From SLQH01 sp964612995 (GTDB taxonomy: Bacteria; Planctomycetota; UBA11346): a DNA stretch of 19,028 bases. Below are positions 7,393 to 14,995 of the stretch, one piece after another; the stretch's first letter is position 1; each line of letters starts with the position of its first letter. The DNA lies in contig CAZTGE010000079.1 in assembly GCA_964612995.1 (NCBI GenBank), forward strand, positions 1 through 19,028. The letters are read 5' to 3'. The position numbers were made by a program, and so were the translations under genes. Below the pieces are notes generated by a model. That model was given only the letters and a program-made list of their open reading frames with translations, was not told where the DNA came from and did not search any database.

Positions 7393-8715
7393 TCACCAGC
7401 GCAACGCGACCATGCTGCACGGCGGTAGTTCCAGACGCTGTTCGACACCGCCGCAGATGACGACCAAGGGCGCCGGCTCGCTGCCGTGGTTGGCGGTGAA
7501 CAGCGCGATCCCGCCGTCGCTCCGGCGTACCGCGAGGCAGGACCGCTGGAAGCTGAAGGCCTCGATGCGCTGCGCGCCCGGGACCAGGTCGGCAGCGAAC
7601 AGGCGCATCACCGCGTGGTCGGGATTGGTGCGCCAGGTGCCGCTTGCGCGGTCGACGGTGATCAGCGCGTTCTGGCGCCACCCCCAGTGCGAGGAGCCGG
7701 TCTCGTCGAGCACCATGTTCCAGTAGCTGTAGCTGTCGCAGCCAGCGCGCAGATAGGCGAGCACGTCCTCGAACAGCCGCGCCGCCTGAAGCCATGAATT
7801 CGAGCCATCGTAGCAGACGCTCTCGGTATGCATCAGCCGCAGGCCCGGGTGCAGTGTCGCCAGATCGCGGATGCTATCCGGGCGGCTGTACTGGAAGCCG
7901 GCTCCGGCGATGGCCTCACGGAAGGCGGGATCTTGCAGGCATTCGTGCGCCTGGGCCCCGCCGACCATGCGGAAGGCCCCGGCCCACAGCTCGCAGTCCG
8001 GTTCGCCGGCACCCAGCGCCGGGGCGAGGTGGTCGACCACGAACGGGATCATGTCGGGCGGGAGCATCACGCAGCTGGGGTAGCGCGTGGCGATATCCGG
8101 TTCGTTCTGGGGCATCAGGCGATCGATCCGCGCTCCGGTCTGGCGGTAGGCGCGGACGAAGCGGACGAGGTACTCGGCGTAGGCGCGATGCAGGCCGGGG
8201 TCGTCGCGCAACGTGCCGCCGTCGATCATGCTGCCGTTGTTCTTGAGCCAGGCCGGTGGGCTCCACGGCGAAGCGTGCAGCCGCAGGTCGTCTACACGTC
8301 GGGTGGCAGCGAGGATGAAGCGGAGGATGCCGGCGCGGTCGCGCGCGATGGAGAAGCGTTCCATGGTGCGGTCGCCGGGATGGTCGCACAGGCTGTAGGC
8401 GTCGAGCGCGAAGTCGGAGGCGCCGACGGGGGTGCGACAACGGGTGAATGCGGCCCCGGTGGGTGCGAACAGGGCGTCGAGCGCGGCCTCGCGCTCGTCA
8501 GCCGGCAGGCCCCACAAGGCAGCGGCGCCGATCTCGCTGAACGCTCCGCCGATGCCGGCCAGACGCTGATAGGCCATCTCGGGAAATACCTGCACCCGGA
8601 TCGTGCCCGGATCCTGCCCTGGCTGGCCCATCCCGGTGGCCCAGGCCATGGGATCGACCTGATCCGGACGGTGATCGGCCGGCATTGGTACGCGTACGCA
8701 TTCGATGTCGCTCAT
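7393..8715 (-). CDS. Glycoside hydrolase family 30 (glucosylceramidase-like)
   Basis: A 440-residue retaining glycoside hydrolase. Hallmarks are the substrate-site motif SPWSPPAWLKNN (149-160), the acid/base E205 in MPQNEPD (201-207) and the nucleophile E298 in LMHTES (294-299). YWNMVLDETGSSHWGW (331-346) and NALITVD (349-355) complete the barrel. The last 70 residues form the usual beta domain. GH30 enzymes act on beta-glucosidic, beta-xylosidic or beta-1,6-glucan links; I cannot tell which here. There is no signal peptide, so it should act inside the cell on imported oligosaccharides. The ATG at 8715 is preferred because AAAGGG lies 5 nt upstream; a TTG at 8733 is the alternative. The gene stands alone. 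Confidence 0.9.
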   Translation of the reverse strand: MSDIECVRVPMPADHRPDQVDPMAWATGMGQPGQDPGTIRVQVFPEMAYQRLAGIGGAFSEIGAAALWGLPADEREAALDALFAPTGAAFTRCRTPVGASDFALDAYSLCDHPGDRTMERFSIARDRAGILRFILAATRRVDDLRLHASPWSPPAWLKNNGSMIDGGTLRDDPGLHRAYAEYLVRFVRAYRQTGARIDRLMPQNEPDIATRYPSCVMLPPDMIPFVVDHLAPALGAGEPDCELWAGAFRMVGGAQAHECLQDPAFREAIAGAGFQYSRPDSIRDLATLHPGLRLMHTESVCYDGSNSWLQAARLFEDVLAYLRAGCDSYSYWNMVLDETGSSHWGWRQNALITVDRASGTWRTNPDHAVMRLFAADLVPGAQRIEAFSFQRSCLAVRRSDGGIALFTANHGSEPAPLVVICGGVEQRLELPPCSMVALRW

Positions 8716-8831
8716 CGTCGCCCTTTCCAACAACGGGGCCTCGCCCCGCTGGCTTCCCGAGTCGGACCGCTGTCCGGGCCTTGCGCTCCCCTCGCACGAT
8801 CAGGGTGGCGGGGCGGGCGACACCGCAAGTA

Positions 8832-8847
8832 TTCCATTCCCCTGGAA
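8832..8847. promoter_or_regulatory. Possible operator upstream of the GH30 gene
   Basis: TTCCATTCCCCTGGAA has 5-bp inverted arms (TTCCA/TGGAA) around 6 nt, 117-132 bp upstream of the GH30 start. The size suits a regulator half-site pair. There is no independent support, and no clear -35/-10 pair could be placed beside it. Confidence 0.25.
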
Positions 8848-8871
8848 AAGCGCGCATGATCATGTGCACGT

Positions 8872-9007
8872 GTAACTACTCAGGGGCTTCGCCCCTACGG
8901 TCCTCACCGTGTGAGGACCTACCCCTCTGGCTTTGTCGTGGTTCGCCTGAATCTGCCGGCAGATTCAGGCGTGGGCGGATCGGCTGCGCCGAAACGTATC
9001 TGCCCAC
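8872..9007 (+). repeat. 136-bp four-hairpin repeat, copy 1
   Basis: This nearly identical copy of 17239-17374 has the same length. Four hairpins follow one another: AGGGGC/GCCCCT (8882-8896, TTC loop); GGTCCTCAC/GTGAGGACC (8899-8919, 3-nt loop); a perfect 28-bp palindrome with CGCCTGAATCTGC arms (8944-8971); and GTGGGCGGAT/ATCTGCCCAC (8971-9007), enclosing a small CGGC-TGC-GCCG hairpin. The last stem has one G-T pair that is G-C in copy 2. The left end carries GTAACTACTCAGG. The element interrupts the PQQ remnant and supplies its stop codon. No terminal inverted repeats or target duplication are evident. Confidence 0.85.
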
Positions 9008-9372
9008 GAGGAGCAGTTGTTGTCGATGGCGTCGGCGGCGAGGACCTCGCCGGTGGCCAGGTCGAGGCAGTAGATGGCTTTGCCTCGGGCCCCGCGAGGC
9101 ATGGGGAAACCGCTGTCCGGGGGAATCAGCGTCGGGAGGATGTCGGCGCTGAGGTAGACCCGGTCGCGGTAGATGACCGGGCTGCGATAGCCGGGATATA
9201 TACCCGGTGGCAACGCCCAGATGCGCTCGGCGCCACCGGACGCGAGACGGTAGCAGACCGCCATCAGCGGCTTGCGGCGTTCGGGGTCGTCGTAGCCGGT
9301 GGTCACCAGATGATCGCCGTCCACCGCGAGCAGGCAGCACAGCCAGGGCGATCCGCTGCGATGAGAGCGGTC
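8965..9372 (-). pseudogene. Truncated PQQ-type beta-propeller gene
   Basis: About 136 codons encode parts of a PQQ-like propeller. LLAVDGDHLVTTGYD and SPVIYRDRVYLSAD are blade strands, and GKAIYCLDLATGEVLAAD (near 9030-9085) is the classic motif in which a value is read from a carrier and coded as L-x-x-G-E. The reading frame runs into the four-hairpin repeat: its last 13 residues (WADTFRRSRSAHA) and its TGA come from the repeat. Upstream, homology fades before the 21-bp inverted repeat, and no SD sequence or signal peptide is present. Whole proteins of this type have 400 or more residues, so only two or three blades remain. It is not a close copy of the intact propeller at 9860. Expression is unlikely. 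Confidence 0.7.
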
Positions 9373-9428
9373 GTGGCATGGGGAGGACCTGGGGTCGGGC
9401 ACGGGCACCTCGCATGCGGAATCTGTGG

Positions 9429-9610
9429 CTGGCCCGGATCCCTCATGAGAAAACTGCCGCAAAGCCGTATCGCACCGCCATTACAGGACTTCGCTCGGCC
9501 GGCGGATTCTCACGTAGCGCTGCTGCGCTCCGGTCGCCTCGGTCGCGAAGCCCTGTACTGAAAGCACGCTATGACTTTTCGCGACGATCCTCATGAGGGA
9601 TCCGGGCCAG
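9429..9610. repeat. 21-bp perfect inverted repeat flanking a nested palindrome
   Basis: The 21-nt arms at 9429-9449 and 9590-9610 are exact reverse complements (core GGCCCGGATCCCTCATGAG) and enclose 140 bp. Inside, ACAGGACTTCGC (9483-9494) and GCGAAGCCCTGT (9545-9556) are a second inverted pair with one mismatch. The structure resembles a small non-autonomous element, but no target duplication is seen. The span 9463-9859 has no gene; its right part should hold the promoter of the propeller gene at 9860, which I could not place. Confidence 0.65.
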
Positions 9611-9859
9611 GGGTCGGCGGCCGCCGCAGGAAGATGCTACGCCGCGATCGAGCCCACGACGACCACGCAACGTAGCCCCTGCGTATTTGCGACAGCACCG
9701 GTGTCGGTTCGCGTCTGGCGCTCGCTCGTCCGCGCGTGACATGCTGCTGTGGTCGCAGCGTGCAAATGGGCGTCGGGCGCCTGTGCCGGGCTGCATAGGC
9801 GGCGGTTGTCAGTGTCGTCGCACGCGGGATCCTGCCAATTCCGCGTCGAGGAGGTCCCC

Positions 9860-11419
9860 ATGCGTCCGCTGCGTTCCCCCTGGCTGCCCCCGGCCCTTCT
9901 GCTGCTGGCGGTACTCGCCGCCCTGTCGGTCTGGCATGGCGGGGCCCAGCTGAATGTGGCGCAGCGTTTCATGCTCATCGGCGGCATCGCCGTGTTCAGC
10001 GGAATCCTGCTGTCCGCCTGGCTGCTCGTACTCAGCCCGCTGAGCTGGCGTAGGCGCCTGCTGGTGGCCGGCGGCTGCGGCGCCTTGGTGATCGTGCTCG
10101 GCGCGCTGGTGCGCATCGACGCGCTCGACGGCGACACCTTCCCCCGTTTCGCCTTCGTCTGGCAGCCGACCGCCGATGTACGGCCTGACGAGAGTGCGAT
10201 CGAGCTCGGTGCGCGCGATCCGGTTCGACCGCATGCGCCCAGTCCGGGTTTCCTCGGGCGCGATCGTACCGGCGTGATCCCGGGTGTGACCCTGGAGGGC
10301 GACTGGCAGGCGGCGCCGCCACGGGTGCGCTGGCGCCGGCCGGTCGGTGCGGCCTGGTCGGGCTTCGCGGTGGTCGCCGACACGGCGATCACCCAGGAGC
10401 AGTACGGTGAGGAGGAGGTGGTCTCGGCCTATCGTCTCGCCGATGGCTCGCTGCGCTGGCGTCACACCTATCCCGCCCGCTATGCCAGCACCATGGGTGG
10501 CATCGGTCCGCGGGCCACTCCGAGCATCGCCGGCGACGCGGTGCTGAGCATGGGCGCCACCGGCATCCTCCACTGCCTCGCGCTCGCGGACGGTACCGCG
10601 CGCTGGCGGGTGGACGTGCTCGCCGATACCGGGGGCACGGCGCCGCAATGGGGCATGAGCGCCTCGCCACTGGTCTGCGACGGCGCGGTGATCGTCGCCG
10701 CGGGCGGACCGGGAGCCAGTCTGGCCGCCTATGCCCTGATCGACGGATCGCGGCTGTGGGGCGGGGGTGGCGGACCGATCGCCTACGCCTCACCGATGCT
10801 GGTCGAGCTCGACGGGGTGCGCCAGGTCGTCCTCTTCGGCGCCAGCGGCGTGTGCGGTCACGACCCCGCAGACGGTTCGGTGCTGTGGCAGATCCCCTGG
10901 CCCGGGCGCTGGCCCACGGTGGCCCAGCCGGTGGTCGTCGGCGCCGATCGGCTGGTGATCTCCAGCGCCTACGGTACCGGCGCCATCTGCTATCGCGTGT
11001 TCGCCGGTACGGATGGCTGGCGCAGCGAGGTGCTCTGGCGCAACCGGCGGCTGCAGGCCAAGTTCTCCAACCTCGTGCACCACCAGGGGTTTCTCTACGG
11101 CTTCGCCGACGGGGTGCTGGTCTGCCACGATGCGGACAACGGCGAGCGCCGATGGCGCGGCGAACGCTACGGTCACGGCCAGGTGCTGCTGGTCGGCGAC
11201 GACCTCCTGCTCACCGGCGAGAAGGAGGGATTGATCGCCCTGGTGAGCGCCAGCCCGGAGGGCTTCGTGGAACGGGCGCGCATGGAGGTGTTCGACGCGG
11301 CGATGGAGAACCCACCGGCCCTCGCCCCGCCCTACCTGCTGCTGCGCACGATCGATCGCGCCGCCTGCCTCGAAATGCCGTTGGCGGATGCGGCGGTGGC
11401 GGGATCCGACGTGCACTGA
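9860..11419 (+). CDS. Membrane-anchored PQQ-type beta-propeller protein
   Basis: A 519-residue protein. Three hydrophobic segments at about 10-25, 38-59 and 66-84 anchor it in the inner membrane. Residues about 150-505 form a PQQ-like (PQQ_2) propeller on the outer face. Blade signatures include VVSAYRLADGSLRWRH, LHCLALADGTARWRV, VCGHDPADGSVLWQI and VLVCHDADNGERRWRG, each with the D/N-G-x-x-x-W pattern. No catalytic dehydrogenase residues or cytochrome motif are visible, so a scaffold or binding role is more likely than PQQ-dependent oxidation; this is inference. The ATG at 9860 has AGGAGG 5 nt upstream, which decides it over the longer frame. It stands alone, between the repeat-rich remnant and the AraC remnant. 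Confidence 0.85.
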   Translation: MRPLRSPWLPPALLLLAVLAALSVWHGGAQLNVAQRFMLIGGIAVFSGILLSAWLLVLSPLSWRRRLLVAGGCGALVIVLGALVRIDALDGDTFPRFAFVWQPTADVRPDESAIELGARDPVRPHAPSPGFLGRDRTGVIPGVTLEGDWQAAPPRVRWRRPVGAAWSGFAVVADTAITQEQYGEEEVVSAYRLADGSLRWRHTYPARYASTMGGIGPRATPSIAGDAVLSMGATGILHCLALADGTARWRVDVLADTGGTAPQWGMSASPLVCDGAVIVAAGGPGASLAAYALIDGSRLWGGGGGPIAYASPMLVELDGVRQVVLFGASGVCGHDPADGSVLWQIPWPGRWPTVAQPVVVGADRLVISSAYGTGAICYRVFAGTDGWRSEVLWRNRRLQAKFSNLVHHQGFLYGFADGVLVCHDADNGERRWRGERYGHGQVLLVGDDLLLTGEKEGLIALVSASPEGFVERARMEVFDAAMENPPALAPPYLLLRTIDRAACLEMPLADAAVAGSDVH

Positions 11420-11454
11420 GCGATCCGGATCGGGCGCGGTCCGGCGGCACTCAC

Positions 11455-11565
11455 CTGCAGATTCGGAATGCTCATCCCCGCGGCGTGGGCGAGTTCGGCC
11501 AGACCCCAGTGATGGCCGACGTTCTCGTCGATGAAGCCGCGGATGCGGTCGATCGGATGGAGATC
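11455..11565 (-). pseudogene. Remnant of an AraC-family DNA-binding domain
   Basis: Thirty-seven codons on the minus strand read DLHPIDRIRGFIDENVGHHW followed by GLAELAHAAGMSIPNLQ. This matches the first helices of an AraC/XylS domain (a helix, then L-A-E-L-A-x-A-A-G-M-S and the recognition helix). It has no start codon, sensor domain or second helix-turn-helix. Downstream it runs out into the 3' end of the propeller gene. Upstream it is in frame with, and 17 codons after, the TGA that ends the pseudokinase gene. It is too short for most gene callers. The resemblance is strong over its length, but only the sequence pattern supports it. Confidence 0.6.
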
Positions 11566-11613
11566 GGTCGTGGCGGTGATGGCCGGTTTGCCCGATAAGG
11601 CCGGTCTGGGTCC

Positions 11614-13767
11614 TCAGGGAGACCGCGAGCTCATGCGTTGCGGGGACGGAAGCGTCGCTGCTTCGGGCGCGGCGCTGGTCTTCCGCACATGGAACAGCCG
11701 CGCTGTCGGGATGGCCGTCGATCGTGCCTGCGGGGGGGTCCATGCAAGATGCAGGTAGTTGTTGCCTTCGAACTCGAAGTAGTCGATCACGATCGGATGC
11801 AGACCGGCGCCGAGAGCGATCGTGCCGGTCTTGCTGGTTTTGGAGTGGGCCCCGTCGTTGTCGACGACCAGCCGCCCCCCGATGGACAAGCGCGAGCCAT
11901 CGTCGCTGGTCAGGGTGAAGCGGTAGTGGCCGTCGATCGGCACGTCGATGAATCCGGAGAATCGGAGCGCGAAGTGATCGGTGCGCGTGCTGGTGTCGAG
12001 ACCGATCGCTGTCGCGGTGCTGGTATGTTCGGGCACCAGCTCGGTGAAGTCGGGCAGCGTCCGCCAGCGGCCGTGATATTCGGCGCGGATCAGACCGGGC
12101 TGGAGCGGGTCGGGCGGTACGGCCGCTGCGAGCAGGTCAACGGCCGGGGGCTTGGGCGCCACCTGCGCTGAGGGCGTGGCCGGGCTGGGTGGCGGCGTCC
12201 TGCGTGGCTCGCGTTGATCAGCCGGCAGGCGATCCAGGGGGACGGGGCGCAGCGGTGAGGCTGGCAGCGTGGGCGCGGAGCGGGCAGTCTCACCGCTGCG
12301 TCGCTGCGGCGAGCGCTGCGCATCGTCGGGCTGGCGCGGGGTCGGTGGTGTCGGGCGCTGCTTCTGTGCAGGTGGCCTGGGCGCCGGCAGCAGGCCGGTG
12401 CTGCGGGTGCCGAAGATGGCCGCGGCGATGCCGAGCAGGCCGAGGGCCACCAGGATGCCGATGAACATGCCGCGATTGCTGTCGGTGGCGGTCAGGCTCC
12501 GGGCCCGTTGGCCCGAGACCGCCGCCGCCCGGGTCCGCGGGTCGCTGGCCGCGCTGCGGGCGCGCCGGTCGCTGGTCGAAGCCCGGGCGCGTCGATCGTT
12601 GCCCGAGCCACGCGTGCGGCGATCGGAGCCACCGCGCTGCAGGCCGTTCCCCTCCGGTCTGGCCTGACCGCCGCCGGACCCTCGGGCCGGCAGGCGGCCG
12701 CTGCTGCCGCGGGCGCGAGCTGGGGTTCCGGTGGGCCGGCGTCGCTGCGAACTGCCCGGCGCCGGCGTGCCGGTGGGGCGGCTGGCTGCGGTGGGCGGGC
12801 GCGGAGCCGGCGGCTGCAGGTCGAGTTGCGGCGGGGGCGGGGGCGCCGTGTTCGCTGGCTGCGTCTCGGCCCACAGGGCCTGCCCGGCGGTGACCCGTTC
12901 GGCGTAGGGGGGACCCTGGCCGCTGGCGAGGGCCTTGAGATCCATCGCCAGCTGTTGCGGATGGGCGTAGCGTTGGGCGCAATCGATGGCTAGGCCACAA
13001 CCGAGCACCAGCGCGAAACGCGGGTCGAGTTCGCCGACCAGTTTGCGGGGGTCGCGCGGATGGGCGTTGGCCAGCAGGCTGTCATCGAGCAGGAACAGGC
13101 TCGAGGCATCGTAGGGCTTGGTGCCCGTCAGGCAGTGATAGGCGATGGCACACAGGGCGAAGACATCGGAGGCGATGGTGCCGTTGCTGCGTCCGCCGGC
13201 CTCCTCGGGAGCGACGAAGGTGAAATCCCAGCAGCCGGTGTTGGTGCTGCGTACGGCCTGGTGCAGCGCCAGTAGCTGGGCCAGCAGCGGATGGAGGAAG
13301 AGGAATCCCCCATCGCCGGCCCAGAGGATGGTATCGGGGTCGACATTGCCATGACGCCAGTTGGCGCGGGCCAGCCCGGTGAGCAGGTCCGCGCCCTCGA
13401 CGAGCAGGCGCAGGACGGTGGCCGGGCTCTCACGACGGTCCGCTTCGCGGGCGTCGAGCAGGTGCTCCGGCTCGAACCACTCGGTGATCACGTAGACCCG
13501 GTGGCTGCGGTCGACCATGTACAGGAAGCGGTCACAGGCATGGACCGGGAGCAGGCGGCTGTGTTGCAGGGCGCCTTCGTGGCGGAAGCGATCGACCAGG
13601 CGGTCGGAGCGGGCGCGTGTACTCGTGTCATCCGGTGGCAGGATCACGCCGAGGTAGCTGCGCTGGTCATCGGGGCGGCTGACCCGGTAGCATTCGGCCA
13701 GGATGTCCCGAGGTATCTTCTCCTCGAAGACCCATCCGTCGACCTTGAACCGGTTGAAATCGTACAT
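11614..13767 (-). CDS. Membrane pseudokinase with extracellular PA14 domain
   Basis: A 717-residue protein. Residues 10-285 have a Ser/Thr kinase-like layout: VYVITEW (91-97) at the hinge, HGNVDPDTI (139-147) in place of HRDLKPxNI, LHP (158-160) where DFG should be, VAPE (185-188), and SDVFALCAIAYHCLTGTKPYD (200-220) as the conserved C-lobe helix. The catalytic Asp, the catalytic-loop Lys and Asn, and the DFG Asp are all lost, so phosphotransfer is not expected. A Pro/Arg-rich linker (300-430) includes a repeated DRRxR motif (381-424). A transmembrane helix lies at 433-453. After a second Pro-rich linker, a PA14 domain (about 555-695) carries YRFTLTSDDGSRLSIGG (615-631) and is predicted to bind carbohydrate outside the cell. 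The ATG at 13767 lacks a good SD sequence. The gene stands alone. Confidence 0.82.
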   Translation of the reverse strand: MYDFNRFKVDGWVFEEKIPRDILAECYRVSRPDDQRSYLGVILPPDDTSTRARSDRLVDRFRHEGALQHSRLLPVHACDRFLYMVDRSHRVYVITEWFEPEHLLDAREADRRESPATVLRLLVEGADLLTGLARANWRHGNVDPDTILWAGDGGFLFLHPLLAQLLALHQAVRSTNTGCWDFTFVAPEEAGGRSNGTIASDVFALCAIAYHCLTGTKPYDASSLFLLDDSLLANAHPRDPRKLVGELDPRFALVLGCGLAIDCAQRYAHPQQLAMDLKALASGQGPPYAERVTAGQALWAETQPANTAPPPPPQLDLQPPAPRPPTAASRPTGTPAPGSSQRRRPTGTPARARGSSGRLPARGSGGGQARPEGNGLQRGGSDRRTRGSGNDRRARASTSDRRARSAASDPRTRAAAVSGQRARSLTATDSNRGMFIGILVALGLLGIAAAIFGTRSTGLLPAPRPPAQKQRPTPPTPRQPDDAQRSPQRRSGETARSAPTLPASPLRPVPLDRLPADQREPRRTPPPSPATPSAQVAPKPPAVDLLAAAVPPDPLQPGLIRAEYHGRWRTLPDFTELVPEHTSTATAIGLDTSTRTDHFALRFSGFIDVPIDGHYRFTLTSDDGSRLSIGGRLVVDNDGAHSKTSKTGTIALGAGLHPIVIDYFEFEGNNYLHLAWTPPQARSTAIPTARLFHVRKTSAAPEAATLPSPQRMSSRSP

Positions 13768-13858
13768 TCTTCGCCCGTATGTTCCGTCCGTGGAACTACT
13801 TCCATTGTACCTGGATCTGCTCGGCGGCGCAAGCAGCGTACGGCGCAGCAGGCAGGGT

Positions 13859-14009
13859 GACTCAAAGCTCGCCCTGGGAGCGCCGATCCCCAGGTCGGCA
13901 TGCCTTGCCTCGCCTCCACCTGCGTCAAACCGCCCGGCTCTCTTTGGTGCTGACGCCATGGTGACGCAGGTGGAGGCGAGGCATGGCCCTCATTTGCGAG
14001 CTTTGAGTC
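13859..14009. repeat. Long GC-rich palindromic element
   Basis: Arms GACTCAAAGCTCGC (13859-13872) and its complement (13996-14009), together with inner 21-nt perfect arms at 13907-13927 and 13962-13982 (core GCCTCGCCTCCACCTGCG), form a stem around a 34-nt centre. Flanking GCGCAGCAGGCAGGG occurs directly at 13843-13857 and again at 14015-14029, bracketing the element. It lies in a 349-bp gene-free stretch between the pseudokinase start and the gene at 14117. It could be a non-autonomous mobile element with target-side duplication, or a regulatory cruciform. Confidence 0.65.
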
Positions 14010-14116
14010 GCCCTGCGCAGCAGGCAGGGCAGCTCAACGCGTGGGACGGGATCTGCGGCCGTCTCGCCCTGGTGGGAACCGGCAGCCGCGCCTGTGCCTG
14101 GCGCGCAGCGGTGGCC

Positions 14117-14542
14117 TTACGCGGAGGCGAACTGCTCCATCCGCCAGCCGTAACCGCCGATCGGGTCTGCGTGGAGATCGATGTGGCCCACGGCGTGCGC
14201 GGCGGCGAGGAAAGCGATGACGCCGTAGCCGATGGCCGGAATCCGGGTCGGATCGCCGCGCTCGCCGTCGGCGGCGCCGAGCACGAGGAGCTCGGCATGG
14301 AAGTCGGTCTTGGTCACCTGGCGCGCGCGCAGCAGGCCGGTCATCAGCTCGTCGCGGATCGCCTTGGCCGCGTAGCGACCGACCGGGTGGAGGAAGCTGG
14401 TCGCGTCGGCGGCGACGGCCGCAGCGACGTCGAGTTCCACCTGCCAGCGTTCTCCGGGGGTTGGCGCGACCGCCATGCTGGCCCAGGCGTAGATCGCAGG
14501 CCGTCCGGCGTGCTGCAGGCGGATGTCCACACGCATGGCCAT
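14117..14542 (-). CDS. Conserved-looking protein of unknown function
   Basis: A 141-residue protein with no family I recognise. It has no signal peptide and only short hydrophobic stretches. Visible features are an RxDIRLQHAGRP start, a GERWQVELDVAAAVAADATSFLHPVGRYAAK segment (30-60), a central TKTDFHAELLVLGA (77-90), and a His/Gly-rich C-terminus with AHAVGHIDLHADPIGGYGWRM (115-135). The histidines at 116, 120 and 124 with D122 and D126 might bind a metal. Codon use and direction fit a real gene. ATG codons at 14542 and 14536 are both possible starts. A longer frame reaches 14632, but its extra residues are Pro/Gly/Cys-rich and unlike coding sequence. Confidence 0.55.
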   Translation of the reverse strand: MAMRVDIRLQHAGRPAIYAWASMAVAPTPGERWQVELDVAAAVAADATSFLHPVGRYAAKAIRDELMTGLLRARQVTKTDFHAELLVLGAADGERGDPTRIPAIGYGVIAFLAAAHAVGHIDLHADPIGGYGWRMEQFASA

Positions 14543-14701
14543 CCATTCGATCTCGGTGCGGCCGGGGTCAAGCCCGGGCCGCGGGCAGTGCGTGCCGGGG
14601 CACGATCCGGGCGGGACACGCTCCGGCCGCATGGACCGGGACCCGTGTTGCGGTGCGTTCCGGCGCTGTTCTCATGCCGCCTGGCCCGAGGATCCGTTGC
14701 G

Positions 14702-14995
14702 ATGCCGTCCCTGCTGTACCTGCTGCTGTTGGTGCCCCTGGCGTGGACGATCTACGTCTGGAAGCGGCGTCAGTTGCTTGCCCGGCGCATCCGCCGCCAG
14801 TGCTGCCCGGTCTGCGGCGAGAACCTCGGCGAGGCGCTCTACGCCCATCGGGGCACGGTGGCCCCGACCGACCTCGAACAGTGCGATTGCTTCCAGCGTC
14901 GGTTCGCGCGGTTGGTCTTGGAATGCCATGGCTGCGGTGCGGTGTTGATCTGTACCGCTGAGGGCGAGGTGATGCGGGGTTACTTCCGCGACTGA
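14702..14995 (+). CDS. Small membrane protein with a cytoplasmic zinc ribbon
   Basis: A 97-residue protein. Residues 3-20 (SLLYLLLLVPLAWTIYVW) form one transmembrane helix followed by a very basic stretch (KRRQLLARRIRRQ), so the C-terminal part should face the cytoplasm. Two cysteine pairs, CPVCGEN (35-41) and CHGCGAV (75-81), look like a zinc ribbon; C34, C61 and C63 are extra. The role is unknown. The ATG at 14702 has GAGGA about 9 nt upstream. The gene starts 160 bp past the divergent gene at 14542, and its last 16 bp overlap the convergent lipoprotein gene. Confidence 0.65.
   Translation: MPSLLYLLLLVPLAWTIYVWKRRQLLARRIRRQCCPVCGENLGEALYAHRGTVAPTDLEQCDCFQRRFARLVLECHGCGAVLICTAEGEVMRGYFRD

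Noticed and set aside
9860..11419. PQQ propeller as a quinoprotein dehydrogenase
   Set aside because: No PQQ-ligating or catalytic Asp/Glu pattern or heme motif was seen. The repeats alone do not imply PQQ binding.
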